DNA of 36,748 nt from Alphaproteobacteria bacterium (GTDB lineage: Bacteria; Pseudomonadota; Alphaproteobacteria; UBA11222): assembly GCA_009693835.1 (NCBI GenBank), contig SHWM01000019.1, forward strand, positions 1 to 36,748, in the 5' to 3' direction. The translations under genes were made by a program, and so were the position numbers. The notes under the pieces were generated by a model, which did no database searches, was not told where the DNA came from, and saw only the letters and a list, made by a program, of their open reading frames with translations. Shown piece by piece: positions 25,612-32,194 of the stretch (positions are counted from its first letter, which is position 1; each line of letters opens with the position of its first letter).

Positions 25612-26319
25612 TCAGGCCAGCACTTTATCCATGGCCGCCAGTTGACCTTCAACCGATATGGGCAGGTAGGAAGTGATCTCCAGCTGACGGTCCTCGTATA
25701 TGTCGGCGCCGGGATATTCCTTCTGGCGCAGTTCAATGGCGGCGTCGCGCTGGTACAGCAGCACACAGATCTGCGGATAGAATAGCTGCAGCATGGCCCC
25801 CATCCACATATTGGAGGCCAGACAGGGAAAGGTGTGGTCGATCCTGAAATGATCGATCATGCGGATCACATCCCGGGACCGGTAAAAAGTTTCTCCGGTG
25901 ACCCAGCGGTTAACGCCGAACAGGGCCGTGGGAACCCCCTGCGGGTCCATGGAGATAGCAATGATGTGCGCAATCGCCTCCTTGCCCATCGGGCGCTGCC
26001 AGTCCCCCTGATAGGGCGCGGGAACAACCCCCTCCGCAATGCCGCCCGCCCGCATGAAAGTATGGAAATGCCCGTGCTCGCCTTCTGTGCCGCGATGGGC
26101 GTGGTAATAATATTGGCCGAAGGTTTCCCGGTCATACACATCCCCTTTGGGATAGTGATTCCACTGATAAAAAGTGTCCTGGTGCGCCAGAATCTGGCCC
26201 ACGACGTTCGCCCCGGTTTTGTTCAGCAGCCTTTGGCATTCCAGTACCTGACGCCCGGCCCGCAACATTTTTTTCAGCCGCTCCTTGGGCAGGCTGGGCA
26301 TCAATTCAGACAAATCCAT
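25612..26319 (-). CDS. conserved-looking hypothetical protein with His-rich motif
   Basis: A 235-residue soluble protein without signal peptide or membrane helix. A dense histidine cluster lies at residues 73-86 ('YYYHAHRGTEGEHGHFHTF': His73, His75, Glu81, His82, His84, His86), suggestive of a metal site, though the spacing matches no motif I know. Elsewhere it contains 'GVNRWVTGETFYRSRDVIRMIDHFRIDH'. Codon use is like the neighbours. It lies divergent to cytochrome c across 187 bases and 47 bases upstream of the membrane protein on the same strand. Function unknown. Confidence 0.75.
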   Translation of the reverse strand: MDLSELMPSLPKERLKKMLRAGRQVLECQRLLNKTGANVVGQILAHQDTFYQWNHYPKGDVYDRETFGQYYYHAHRGTEGEHGHFHTFMRAGGIAEGVVPAPYQGDWQRPMGKEAIAHIIAISMDPQGVPTALFGVNRWVTGETFYRSRDVIRMIDHFRIDHTFPCLASNMWMGAMLQLFYPQICVLLYQRDAAIELRQKEYPGADIYEDRQLEITSYLPISVEGQLAAMDKVLA

Positions 26320-26506
26320 TTAATTTGGCCCTCACGCTCGAATAACGGCGCATTTTAGCATAGGCTTTACCCCCAGCGCCGCATTTTTGACCGGATCTGC
26401 CGGCAGGCTTGCGCCTGATCCGTGATGGTTGTAAATCACGCGGCGTTACCCGTTTCGTCTCTCTGGCCGTCCGGCCCAGTCTACCCAACCCAGGCAGGAG
26501 CATCCT

Positions 26507-26902
26507 ATGAAAGTTAGCAAAATTCGCGCGCGCGCGCTGGCAGTGGTATTTTCTGGCGCGTTTGCGGGCCACGCCCTGGCGCTGGATCCGGGTAATGCCG
26601 CAGCGGGCGCGAAGGTGTTCAAGAAATGCCAGGCCTGTCATTCCATTGTGGCGGCGGAAGGCAACAAGATCGGCCCCAATCTGCATGGCGTGATTGGACG
26701 CAAATCAGGCACGCAGGAAGGCTTCAACTATTCCGACGCGATGAAATCGGCCGGCATTGCGTGGGACGAGGCGACGCTGGAAAAATATCTGCGCGACCCG
26801 AAAGGATTTGTCCCCAAGAACAAGATGGCCTTTGCCGGTCTAAAAAAGGACTCGGATCTCGCGAATGTGCTGGCGTTCATCAAACAGGAATCCACCAAAT
26901 AA
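26507..26902 (+). CDS. periplasmic class I cytochrome c (c2-like)
   Basis: A 131-residue exported c-type cytochrome. A signal peptide of about 26 residues ends at 'HALA'. The haem-binding CQACH is at residues 41-45, and the axial Met is probably Met107 in 'KNKMAFAGL'. 'GPNLHGVIGRKSG' and 'YLRDPKGFVPKNKM' are standard for mitochondrial-type and c2 cytochromes. It would shuttle electrons between the bc1 complex, dehydrogenases and terminal oxidases. The ATG has AGGAG seven bases upstream. It stands alone, and the 3' side is repeat DNA. Confidence 0.93.
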   Translation: MKVSKIRARALAVVFSGAFAGHALALDPGNAAAGAKVFKKCQACHSIVAAEGNKIGPNLHGVIGRKSGTQEGFNYSDAMKSAGIAWDEATLEKYLRDPKGFVPKNKMAFAGLKKDSDLANVLAFIKQESTK

Positions 26903-26939
26903 GCAGCGCTGAATTCACAATAAAAAGAAACCAGCCCTG

Positions 26940-26994
26940 GAGCAATTCCTTTTAAGATAGAACCTTCTGGTTCCATCTGACCGCACGTTGCTCT
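26940..26994 (+). repeat. hairpin element downstream of cytochrome c (contains 19-base element, copy 2)
   Basis: TTCCTTTTAAGATAGAACC at 26946-26964 is the second copy of the element found after pdxH. It is nested in a long imperfect hairpin: GAGCAA (26940-26945) pairs with TTGCTC (26989-26994), and inside it GATaGAACC pairs with GGTTCcATC around a TTCT loop. A 19-base part of the right arm, TCTGACCGCACGTTGCTCT (26976-26994), recurs with one change at 27147-27165. It may mark the transcript end of the cytochrome gene, although there is no T run. Confidence 0.6.
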
Positions 26995-27141
26995 GGACTG
27001 CTATCCAGGTTGATTGCATCATTCAGTATCAATTTCTCACCCCGCCCCAACCCCTCCCCATCAAGGGGAGGGGCCTTTAGCTCAGGGTTTCGGAGTTCTC
27101 TTCCCCTCCCCATCAAGGGGAGGGGATAGGGGAGGGGGGTG
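26994..27141 (-). repeat. GC-rich dispersed repeat, copy 2 (minus orientation)
   Basis: Read on the minus strand this repeats the block order of 14790-14957: CACC, C/G-rich arms, 'GAGCTAAAGGCC', GATGGGGAGGGG, 'AAATTGATACTGAATGATGC' and 'ATAGCAGTCCA'. It contains two identical perfect palindromes, CCCCTCCCC-ATCAA-GGGGAGGGG, at 27051-27073 and 27103-27125. On both sides it is bordered by the TCTGACCGCA(C/T)GTTGCTCT element (26976-26994 and 27147-27165), as if inserted into or flanked by another repeat. Confidence 0.75.
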
Positions 27142-27182
27142 AAGCTTCTGACCGCATGTTGCTCTAATAGTCTGGTTTCACC

Positions 27183-28163
27183 CTATTTTGCTTCGCGGTA
27201 GAATTTCGCCGCCCCATTCTGCAGCGGCACGGCGATGCCGGCCTTGGCCATTCCCGCGCGGTTAATGCTGGCGAAGCTGGGATGCAGTTTGCGCACCGCT
27301 TCCAGGTTGCCTGCCACGGCTTTGACGATGGCGTATCCGTTTTCATCCGACACCTTGCCCGACGCCAGCAGGATGACGCGCAGGCCAACGCTGAAAACAT
27401 CCGTCTTAAGGCCTGGATAGGCGCCTTTGGGTATCGCCACGGCGGAATAATAGAGTTTGGCTTTTATCAGCTTCCCGGCGTCCGTCCCGTCAATGGGCAC
27501 GATTTTCAGCGGGCAGGTGCGCATGGCCAACGTCACATTTTTGTCCGGCGTAACGCCCGCCAGCACCAGGGCGTCCAGTTTGCCGCCGCACAGATCCTTG
27601 ATAGCGTCTGCTTCCGGTAATTCCGACGCCAGTTTGAATTTCCCCAGATCCCAGCCCATGGCCACCAGTAAATCGTCCATCGCCGCCCGGCGGCCGGTCC
27701 CTTTCTTGCCTATATCAAGCTGTTTGCCAGCCAGATCCTCCAAAGTCTTGATACCCCCATCGGCGCGCGCCAGCAGCACCAGCGGCGAACCGCCGAGCGA
27801 CATCAACGCCCGCATGTCCTTGATCGCCTTATCACCCGAAAACTGGCCGACAGTTCCGGCAAAGGCGTGGTACTGCCAGTCCGACTGGGCGAGCGCCAGA
27901 TCAACGGTCCCGGCCCACAGAGCCTGAAGATTGGCAACGGTGCCCTTGCTCGTTTCAACCGCGCAATGCAATCCGGCGGGACCGGCCGCCTCATTCACCT
28001 CGGCGCAAATTCCGCTGCCCAGCAAATAATAACCGCTGGTCACGGCGCCAGTCGCCATGACAGCGCGATTCATCTCTTTTGCCCCGGCGGATATGGCGGA
28101 CACAGGAATTGAAACAAAACCTATCAAAAACACATAGAAAATAAAGGCTATCCTGTCGCGCAT
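27183..28163 (-). CDS. TAXI-family TRAP solute-binding protein
   Basis: A 326-residue periplasmic binding protein of the TAXI (TRAP-associated extracytoplasmic immunogenic) family. A signal peptide spans about residues 1-27. Family motifs are 'ATGAVTSGYYLLGSGICAEVN', 'VETSKGTVANLQALWAGTVDLALAQSDWQYHAFAG', 'LEDLAGKQLDIGKKGTGRRAAMDDLL' and 'GKLDALVLAGVTPDKNV'. TAXI proteins deliver glutamate-like or other carboxylates to a fused TRAP permease. No TRAP membrane gene is next to it here, so it is an orphan, or the permease lies elsewhere. The ATG is preceded by AAGGGA. Confidence 0.9.
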   Translation of the reverse strand: MRDRIAFIFYVFLIGFVSIPVSAISAGAKEMNRAVMATGAVTSGYYLLGSGICAEVNEAAGPAGLHCAVETSKGTVANLQALWAGTVDLALAQSDWQYHAFAGTVGQFSGDKAIKDMRALMSLGGSPLVLLARADGGIKTLEDLAGKQLDIGKKGTGRRAAMDDLLVAMGWDLGKFKLASELPEADAIKDLCGGKLDALVLAGVTPDKNVTLAMRTCPLKIVPIDGTDAGKLIKAKLYYSAVAIPKGAYPGLKTDVFSVGLRVILLASGKVSDENGYAIVKAVAGNLEAVRKLHPSFASINRAGMAKAGIAVPLQNGAAKFYREAK

Positions 28164-28451
28164 TCCACTGGTCCCTTATTGGTTGCTTTTGAGGCCCCGC
28201 CGCCCGCGCAGCCGACTATTGGATTTTCACTAATTAGCGGCCACAACAATATTATTGCCCGGCATTTTGATGAATGCATCTATCGATTCATGAAGAATAT
28301 AGTACTTGCATTTCAGAAAACGCGGGCCATCATCTTTACCAATTGTTTATCTGACATTATAAATATAGTTTTTATAGCCATATATTTTACTTATCATAAA
28401 TAGTCCCATGCCATATATCGGGGTGGAATTATTTCGTAATGGCCTCATAAA
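28164..28451. other. AT-rich divergent spacer
   Basis: This 288-base spacer separates the divergent TAXI and HD-GYP genes. Its second half (28310-28410) is strongly AT-rich ('ATTATAAATATAG', 'ATATATTTTACTTATC'), as expected for a promoter region. A CTGACA box followed 16 bases later by TATAGC (from about 28350) is a weak sigma-70 candidate for the HD-GYP gene. An open frame from a TTG at 28179 to 28403 reads as non-coding. I see no RNA gene. Confidence 0.4.
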
Positions 28452-29708
28452 ATGGATTATCAGCACAATCTGGCGCAAGAGTTTCTTGAATTCGTGGAGC
28501 AGCAGCCGCGGCAGTCCCTGACGCAGCTGCTGTCCCGCGTCTTGCGTAAATCCCGGATGCTGACCGGTGCGGAAGCCGGAACGATCTTCATCGTCCGGCG
28601 CAAACGCAGCGGCGCGTATCTGCAGGCTGTCAACGCGCAGAATGATCGCATACGGGTCAATGCGTCCGATTTTGAAGTGCCGGTCAGCAATAAAACCATC
28701 TCGGGTTATGTCGGCGGCACCGGCGAGACCGTGATTATCGATGATGTCTACCATATTGACGCCGCCAAACCCTATTCCTTCAATCCCGCCTACGAAGCAA
28801 AAAATTATAAATCCATCACCATGCTGTGCTTCCCGCTGAAGAATTACACCAATCACATTATTGGCGTGGCGCAGCTCATCAACCGGCTGGGACCCGGCGG
28901 AACAATAATTCCCTTCGATCCGCATATGGCGGCCATTGTCGGCCCGGTCGCGCGCGTGGTGGGCACCAGCATCGAACGCACCGACATGATGGATCAGATC
29001 CGCCACAAAAACAAAGTGCTACAGAACCGCAACAGGCAACTGGCCGATCAACGTTCGCATATTGGCGCCTTGCAGGAACAAACCGAAGAGGCATTTCTGC
29101 TGTCCGTCGGCCTGCTGGCGCGGGCGGCGGAAATTCATGACGAAGGCACCGGCAACCATATTGTCCGCACCAATGAATACAGCTTTTTCATTGCGCAGCA
29201 TTTAGGGATGCCAAAGGAATTTTGTGACGAAATTCACTATAGCGCCCAGTTGCATGACGTCGGCAAAATGAGCGTGGATCAGGCCGTACTGAAGAAAAAA
29301 GGCCGCCTGGACGATCTCGAGCGCGCGGAAATGGACCGGCACACCACCTATGGCCATCAGATTTTATGCGACTCGCCGCGCCTGCAACTGGCCGCAGAAA
29401 TCGCCCTGAGCCATCACGAAAAATGGGCCGGCACGGGCTATCCCAACGGACTGGGAGGCGCTGACATTCCGGTTTCTGCGCGTATCGTGCAGGTGGCCGA
29501 CATTTATGACGCGCTCCGTTCGGAACGCCCCTACAAAGCCGGTTTCAGTCATGAGAAGGCGATGGATATCATTCTGAACGGGGATGACCGGCTGGATCCC
29601 CGCGAACATTTTGATCCCAGAGTGATCGAACTGTTTGCCGACACCCATCTGGGCTTTGCCAAAATCTGGGATGAGCTGAAAGACCCGCCCGGCGCCGCGC
29701 CCGCCTAG
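28452..29708 (+). CDS. GAF-HD-GYP cyclic-di-GMP phosphodiesterase
   Basis: A 418-residue cytosolic signalling protein. A GAF sensor domain covers roughly residues 20-175 ('AGTIFIVRRKRSGAYLQAV', 'CFPLKNYTNHIIGVAQLIN'). A coiled linker at 180-210 follows, then the HD-GYP domain from about 220. The HD pair is His268-Asp269 ('AQLHDVGKMS'), the helix motif is HHE 321-323, GYP is 329-331 and 'ADIYDALRSERPYK' is near 350. In 'HHEKWAGTGYP' the usual Asp before the first Gly is Ala, but the metal ligands appear intact, so hydrolysis of c-di-GMP is likely. No strong ribosome site is seen before the ATG. Confidence 0.92.
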   Translation: MDYQHNLAQEFLEFVEQQPRQSLTQLLSRVLRKSRMLTGAEAGTIFIVRRKRSGAYLQAVNAQNDRIRVNASDFEVPVSNKTISGYVGGTGETVIIDDVYHIDAAKPYSFNPAYEAKNYKSITMLCFPLKNYTNHIIGVAQLINRLGPGGTIIPFDPHMAAIVGPVARVVGTSIERTDMMDQIRHKNKVLQNRNRQLADQRSHIGALQEQTEEAFLLSVGLLARAAEIHDEGTGNHIVRTNEYSFFIAQHLGMPKEFCDEIHYSAQLHDVGKMSVDQAVLKKKGRLDDLERAEMDRHTTYGHQILCDSPRLQLAAEIALSHHEKWAGTGYPNGLGGADIPVSARIVQVADIYDALRSERPYKAGFSHEKAMDIILNGDDRLDPREHFDPRVIELFADTHLGFAKIWDELKDPPGAAPA

Positions 29709-30014
29709 AGGCTGTTGCGTTAGGAGCGATGCCAATACAACGGCCCAAGAATTGCCAAAAACTCGCCGCAAAATAGTTTCGCCCAAGCGAAAATTGGAGA
29801 TTCCAATCAAGCCTTGCTGATGTTAGTATGAAAGTACATCGCCGCAGCCGGTGTGGACCCGAACTACGGCGATGCTCTTACCCTTCTGGAAGGGGCAGGT
29901 ATTGGAATAGCCGCCTTATCAGCGGCTTACCGATGCTGCCCGGGTGATGTGCGACATCACGCTGTCTCCTTCTTTTTTGGTCCGCGGGTCACGGGGTTAA
30001 GGCTTAGGGATTAA
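29709..30014 (+). other. stem-loop cluster and interrupted coding-like frame (gene remnant or structured RNA)
   Basis: Four hairpins follow one another: CATCGCCG/CGGCGATG (29837-29844 / 29867-29874), CCCTT/AAGGG (29881-29885 / 29890-29894), AGCCGC/GCGGCT (29909-29914 / 29922-29927) and GTGATGT/ACATCAC (29944-29950 / 29954-29960), then a TTCTTTTTT tract. The plus frame across them also reads like protein: 'AQAKIGDSNQALLMLV', a TGA (29829-29831), then 'KYIAAAGVDPNYGDALTLLE' and 'GAGIGIAALSAAYRCCPGD', ending at TAA 30012-30014. The only start after the TGA is GTG 29853. It is either a decayed gene or an RNA whose frame is open by chance. Confidence 0.4.
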
Positions 30015-30458
30015 TCTAAGCCTCTCGATTGGCAAGGTGTCACCCCTGCCGCTAGAAGCACCAGCCGGTTGCACGGCTGGTGCTTCGTCGCCTTCAATGA
30101 CAAACCAACGCTTGCCATCGTAATCAATGCGCTTGGTTGCTTTGAGCCGCGAAAGTGTAACGTTTACTGTCAATTTTCGCGTTTCACTGCCACGAATCTC
30201 GTCCAATTTTTGGGTGATAGCGCCAGCCCTCAGAGGGCCATAAAACCCCAAAACCTGTACTATCTGATCGCCGATAGATTGTTTGCGCGGTTGTTTACGG
30301 TCGTTTATAGCAACCTCGCTAATGCTCCCAAAACGACCTAGAACACGCTCGGCAACGCGAAGCTCCTCTAATTCGTCTTCCAGTGCTTGGATACGCTGTA
30401 ATTCACGCTCGATCTCAGCAATCCTGGACCTGATTCTGTATATGTATTCGTCAGTCAT
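29997..30458 (-). CDS. hypothetical protein: coiled coil plus winged-helix-like domain
   Basis: A 153-residue protein of no family I recognise. Residues 1-45 are a strongly charged coiled coil ('RIRSRIAEIERELQRIQALEDELEELRVAE'). Residues 65-125 look like a winged helix ('IGDQIVQVLGFYGPLRAGAITQKLDE', 'VNVTLSRLKATKRIDYDGKRWFVIEG'), as in small DNA-binding or restriction-associated proteins. A disordered tail ends it. Codon use and GC are lower than in the surroundings, suggesting acquired DNA. A promoter is visible upstream (30516-30543), but no ribosome site precedes the ATG, so a leaderless or weakly translated message is possible. Confidence 0.6.
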   Translation of the reverse strand: MTDEYIYRIRSRIAEIERELQRIQALEDELEELRVAERVLGRFGSISEVAINDRKQPRKQSIGDQIVQVLGFYGPLRAGAITQKLDEIRGSETRKLTVNVTLSRLKATKRIDYDGKRWFVIEGDEAPAVQPAGASSGRGDTLPIERLRLIPKP

Positions 30459-30515
30459 GCACTTTTGTATTCGGCCATCTCCGATTCGTCAATGCCGGAT
30501 TTACTGAATTTGTAG

Positions 30516-30543
30516 TTTATAGGCCAATGTATATGGTTGACAA
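30516..30543 (-). promoter_or_regulatory. sigma-70-like promoter for the coiled-coil gene
   Basis: On the minus strand TTGTCA (30543-30538) is followed after 16 bases by TATAAA (30521-30516). Predicted initiation is near 30509, about 50 bases before the start codon at 30458. Spacing and hexamers are close to consensus. Confidence 0.5.
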
Positions 30544-30555
30544 TCCTATACGCCT

Positions 30556-30576
30556 GCTGGGGCGGGTAACCCCAGC
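30556..30576. other. stem-loop GCTGGGG/CCCCAGC
   Basis: A 7-base perfect stem (30556-30562 with 30570-30576), extendable by a G-T pair and one more pair, with the 7-base loop CGGGTAA. It lies just upstream of the minus-strand promoter and about 150 bases before the nuclease start. No T tract follows on either strand, so it is not a canonical terminator. Confidence 0.4.
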
Positions 30577-30728
30577 GGTTCATTGGGTGCGGGAAATATA
30601 ATAGTGGGCTAATAATCCTATCTCTCTTGACCATTAGCCTATTTAATGCTTGATTGCCTAGCCACGATGAGGGTACACACGAATAACGAGTTTAACTTTT
30701 TCCTCAATTATTGCGGGTAATTCCTTCT

Positions 30729-31247
30729 ATGATCCCTTTTGAGAACACAGCTCGCCGCAGCAGGAATTTAAGGATCAACCGTTGGCTGACCGTGTGCCTG
30801 TTTTGCTACGCGGCCCACATCACGCAGGCAGTGCATGCAGCCGCAGCCGCCGGCCGCCTGCAGGGGCCGGTTCAAGCCATTGTCGAACGGGTGATTGACG
30901 GCGACACGCTGGCGGTGCGCGCCCGCATCTGGCTGGACCAGGAAGTGCGGATAAATGTCCGCCTTGCACATATCGACACGCCGGAGCTTTCTGCGCGCTG
31001 CAGCCGGGAAAGGGAAATGGCGCAGGGCGCGCGCGCCTATGTACAGTCTATTCTTTTCGGCGGCGGGCAGGCGGAACCCTTGATCTGGCTAAACGATATT
31101 GGCCAGGATAAATATGGCGGGCGCGTACTGGCGCGGGTGACCGGGGATACGGGACGCGATATTGCCCAGGCGCTGGTGGACGCCGGTTATGCGGTCCAGT
31201 ATGACGGAAAAAAACGCGCCGACTGGTGCCGTATCATGAAATTATAG
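30729..31247 (+). CDS. secreted thermonuclease-like (SNase-fold) nuclease
   Basis: A 172-residue protein with a hydrophobic N-terminal signal ('WLTVCLFCYAAHITQAVHA') followed by a staphylococcal-nuclease OB-fold. Conserved parts are 'ERVIDGDTLAVRARI', 'NVRLAHIDTPELS' (catalytic Arg and Asp region), 'DKYGGRVLARV' and 'ALVDAGYAVQYDGKKR'. SNase-type enzymes cut DNA and RNA with Ca2+; here it would act in the periplasm or outside the cell. I start it at ATG 30729, since the frame's earlier TTG (30711) is weaker; no strong ribosome site is seen. Its end overlaps the convergent MucR gene by 6 bases. Confidence 0.85.
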   Translation: MIPFENTARRSRNLRINRWLTVCLFCYAAHITQAVHAAAAAGRLQGPVQAIVERVIDGDTLAVRARIWLDQEVRINVRLAHIDTPELSARCSREREMAQGARAYVQSILFGGGQAEPLIWLNDIGQDKYGGRVLARVTGDTGRDIAQALVDAGYAVQYDGKKRADWCRIMKL

Positions 31248-31670
31248 GGCTGGCGTTCGGCCTGATTTTTTGCGCCGGCTTTTTTGCCCCAGCCCCATCT
31301 GTTTGGCCAGCGTGGAGCGCGCCTGCGCATAATTGGGCGCCACCATGGGATAATCCTTCGGCAAACCCCATTTAGCTCGATATTCATCGGGGCTCATATC
31401 ATAATGCGCGCGCAAATGGCGCTTCAGCGATTTGAATTTCTTTCCGTCTTCCAGACAGACAATATAGTCGTTGGACACGGAACGCTTGACCGCAATGGCG
31501 GGCTTCAAAGGTTCATTGTCACTGACCACCCCGCGCTGGGAGGCGTCCGCAAGTGAAACATAGACCTGTTGAATCAGGCTAGGCAGCTCTGCCGCGGTTA
31601 TTTCATTGTTGCCAACATAGGCGGAGACAATCTCGACCGTCATGTCAATAAGGGTGTTCTTGTTATCCAT
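31242..31670 (-). CDS. mucR: MucR/Ros-family transcriptional regulator
   Basis: A 142-residue zinc-finger H-NS-like regulator of Alphaproteobacteria. The N-terminal half is the oligomerisation region ('MTVEIVSAYVGNNEI', 'LPSLIQQVYVSLADA'). The C-terminal DNA-binding domain reads 'CLEDGKKFKSLKRHLRAHYDMSPDEYRAKWGL', where the second Cys of the Ros finger is Asp, a known MucR variant, followed by 'PMVAPNYAQARSTLAKQMGLG'. MucR binds AT-rich DNA with T-A steps and represses surface, motility and cell-cycle genes, often including itself. GGAAG lies about eight bases before the ATG, and a good promoter lies at 31703-31731. Confidence 0.93.
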   Translation of the reverse strand: MDNKNTLIDMTVEIVSAYVGNNEITAAELPSLIQQVYVSLADASQRGVVSDNEPLKPAIAVKRSVSNDYIVCLEDGKKFKSLKRHLRAHYDMSPDEYRAKWGLPKDYPMVAPNYAQARSTLAKQMGLGQKSRRKKSGRTPAL

Positions 31671-31702
31671 GACTACTATCTTCCAATTAATATGATTGGC
31701 CC

Positions 31703-31731
31703 ATTATAAGTTTAGAAAATAATAAAATCAA
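31703..31731 (-). promoter_or_regulatory. sigma-70-like promoter of mucR
   Basis: On the minus strand TTGATT (31731-31726) and a perfect TATAAT (31708-31703) are 17 bases apart, the ideal spacing. Initiation would fall near 31696, giving a leader of about 26 bases before the mucR ATG. The surrounding 31690-31800 is strongly AT-rich, so it would also be a good MucR self-binding site. Confidence 0.65.
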
Positions 31732-31733
31732 TA

Positions 31734-32009
31734 TTAACATGCAGTTGTTTTATATGTTGTGGGTTTTATTTGGTATATTAAATATTGGTTAACGGAAAAA
31801 AAGTAGAATACGTCAAATGAGCGATCTGCTTGAATATACCGGACGGCGGAGCGACAACGCACCGGGACCTTAAAAAATGGATTGTATAAATCTCCGAACG
31901 GGAAAATACAGCACGGCCAGCGCCCCCAGGCCAGATAAGGGTCGCCATAAGGCAGCGGATGAAACAGCATCACCCAGTAGCGCCAGAATTCAACAATGAA
32001 ATGCAGCAT
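31734..32009 (-). CDS. possible small aromatic-rich hydrophobic protein
   Basis: A short frame upstream of mucR, same strand. The first 45 residues look coding and membrane-like ('MLHFIVEFWRYWVMLFHPLP', 'WGRWPCCIFPFGDLYNPF'), with GC-rich third positions. The rest runs into the AT-rich mucR promoter and reads poorly. The ATG at 32009 is not preceded by a clear ribosome site; a GTG at 32021 is an alternative. No family recognised. It may be a remnant or chance. Confidence 0.3.
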   Translation of the reverse strand: MLHFIVEFWRYWVMLFHPLPYGDPYLAWGRWPCCIFPFGDLYNPFFKVPVRCRSAVRYIQADRSFDVFYFFSVNQYLIYQIKPTTYKTTAC

Positions 32010-32073
32010 TATTTTCAACACCCGATATCGTTCCTGGGTTCACTCCTTTCATTTGGGAAGCAAATGGCACAAT

Positions 32074-32095
32074 ACAATATAAATCCAAATATTGT
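32074..32095. promoter_or_regulatory. AT-rich inverted repeat upstream of the cyclase gene
   Basis: ACAATAT (32074-32080) and ATATTGT (32089-32095) flank AAATCCAA, followed by the AT-rich GTGATATTATATATGG. It lies 100-120 bases before the cyclase start, in the spacer between divergent mucR and the cyclase operon, so it could be an operator or part of a MucR-bound promoter region. No clear -35/-10 pair could be fixed. Confidence 0.4.
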
Positions 32096-32194
32096 GTGAT
32101 ATTATATATGGTTAGATGAAAGTTAACCTGTTTCGGACAGGCTGCTCCCTTTAGCGGATGACCCGATCATGATTTATTCACGGAAAACAATTTC

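Noticed and set aside
27038..27130. Repeated hairpins suggestive of a CRISPR array or rho-independent terminators
   Set aside because: Only two identical palindromes with no spacer regularity and no T tracts; they belong to a dispersed repeat also present at 14.8 kb.
28179..28403. 74-residue plus frame in the spacer before the HD-GYP gene
   Set aside because: TTG start, no ribosome site, AT-rich and without coding-like composition; better explained as promoter DNA.
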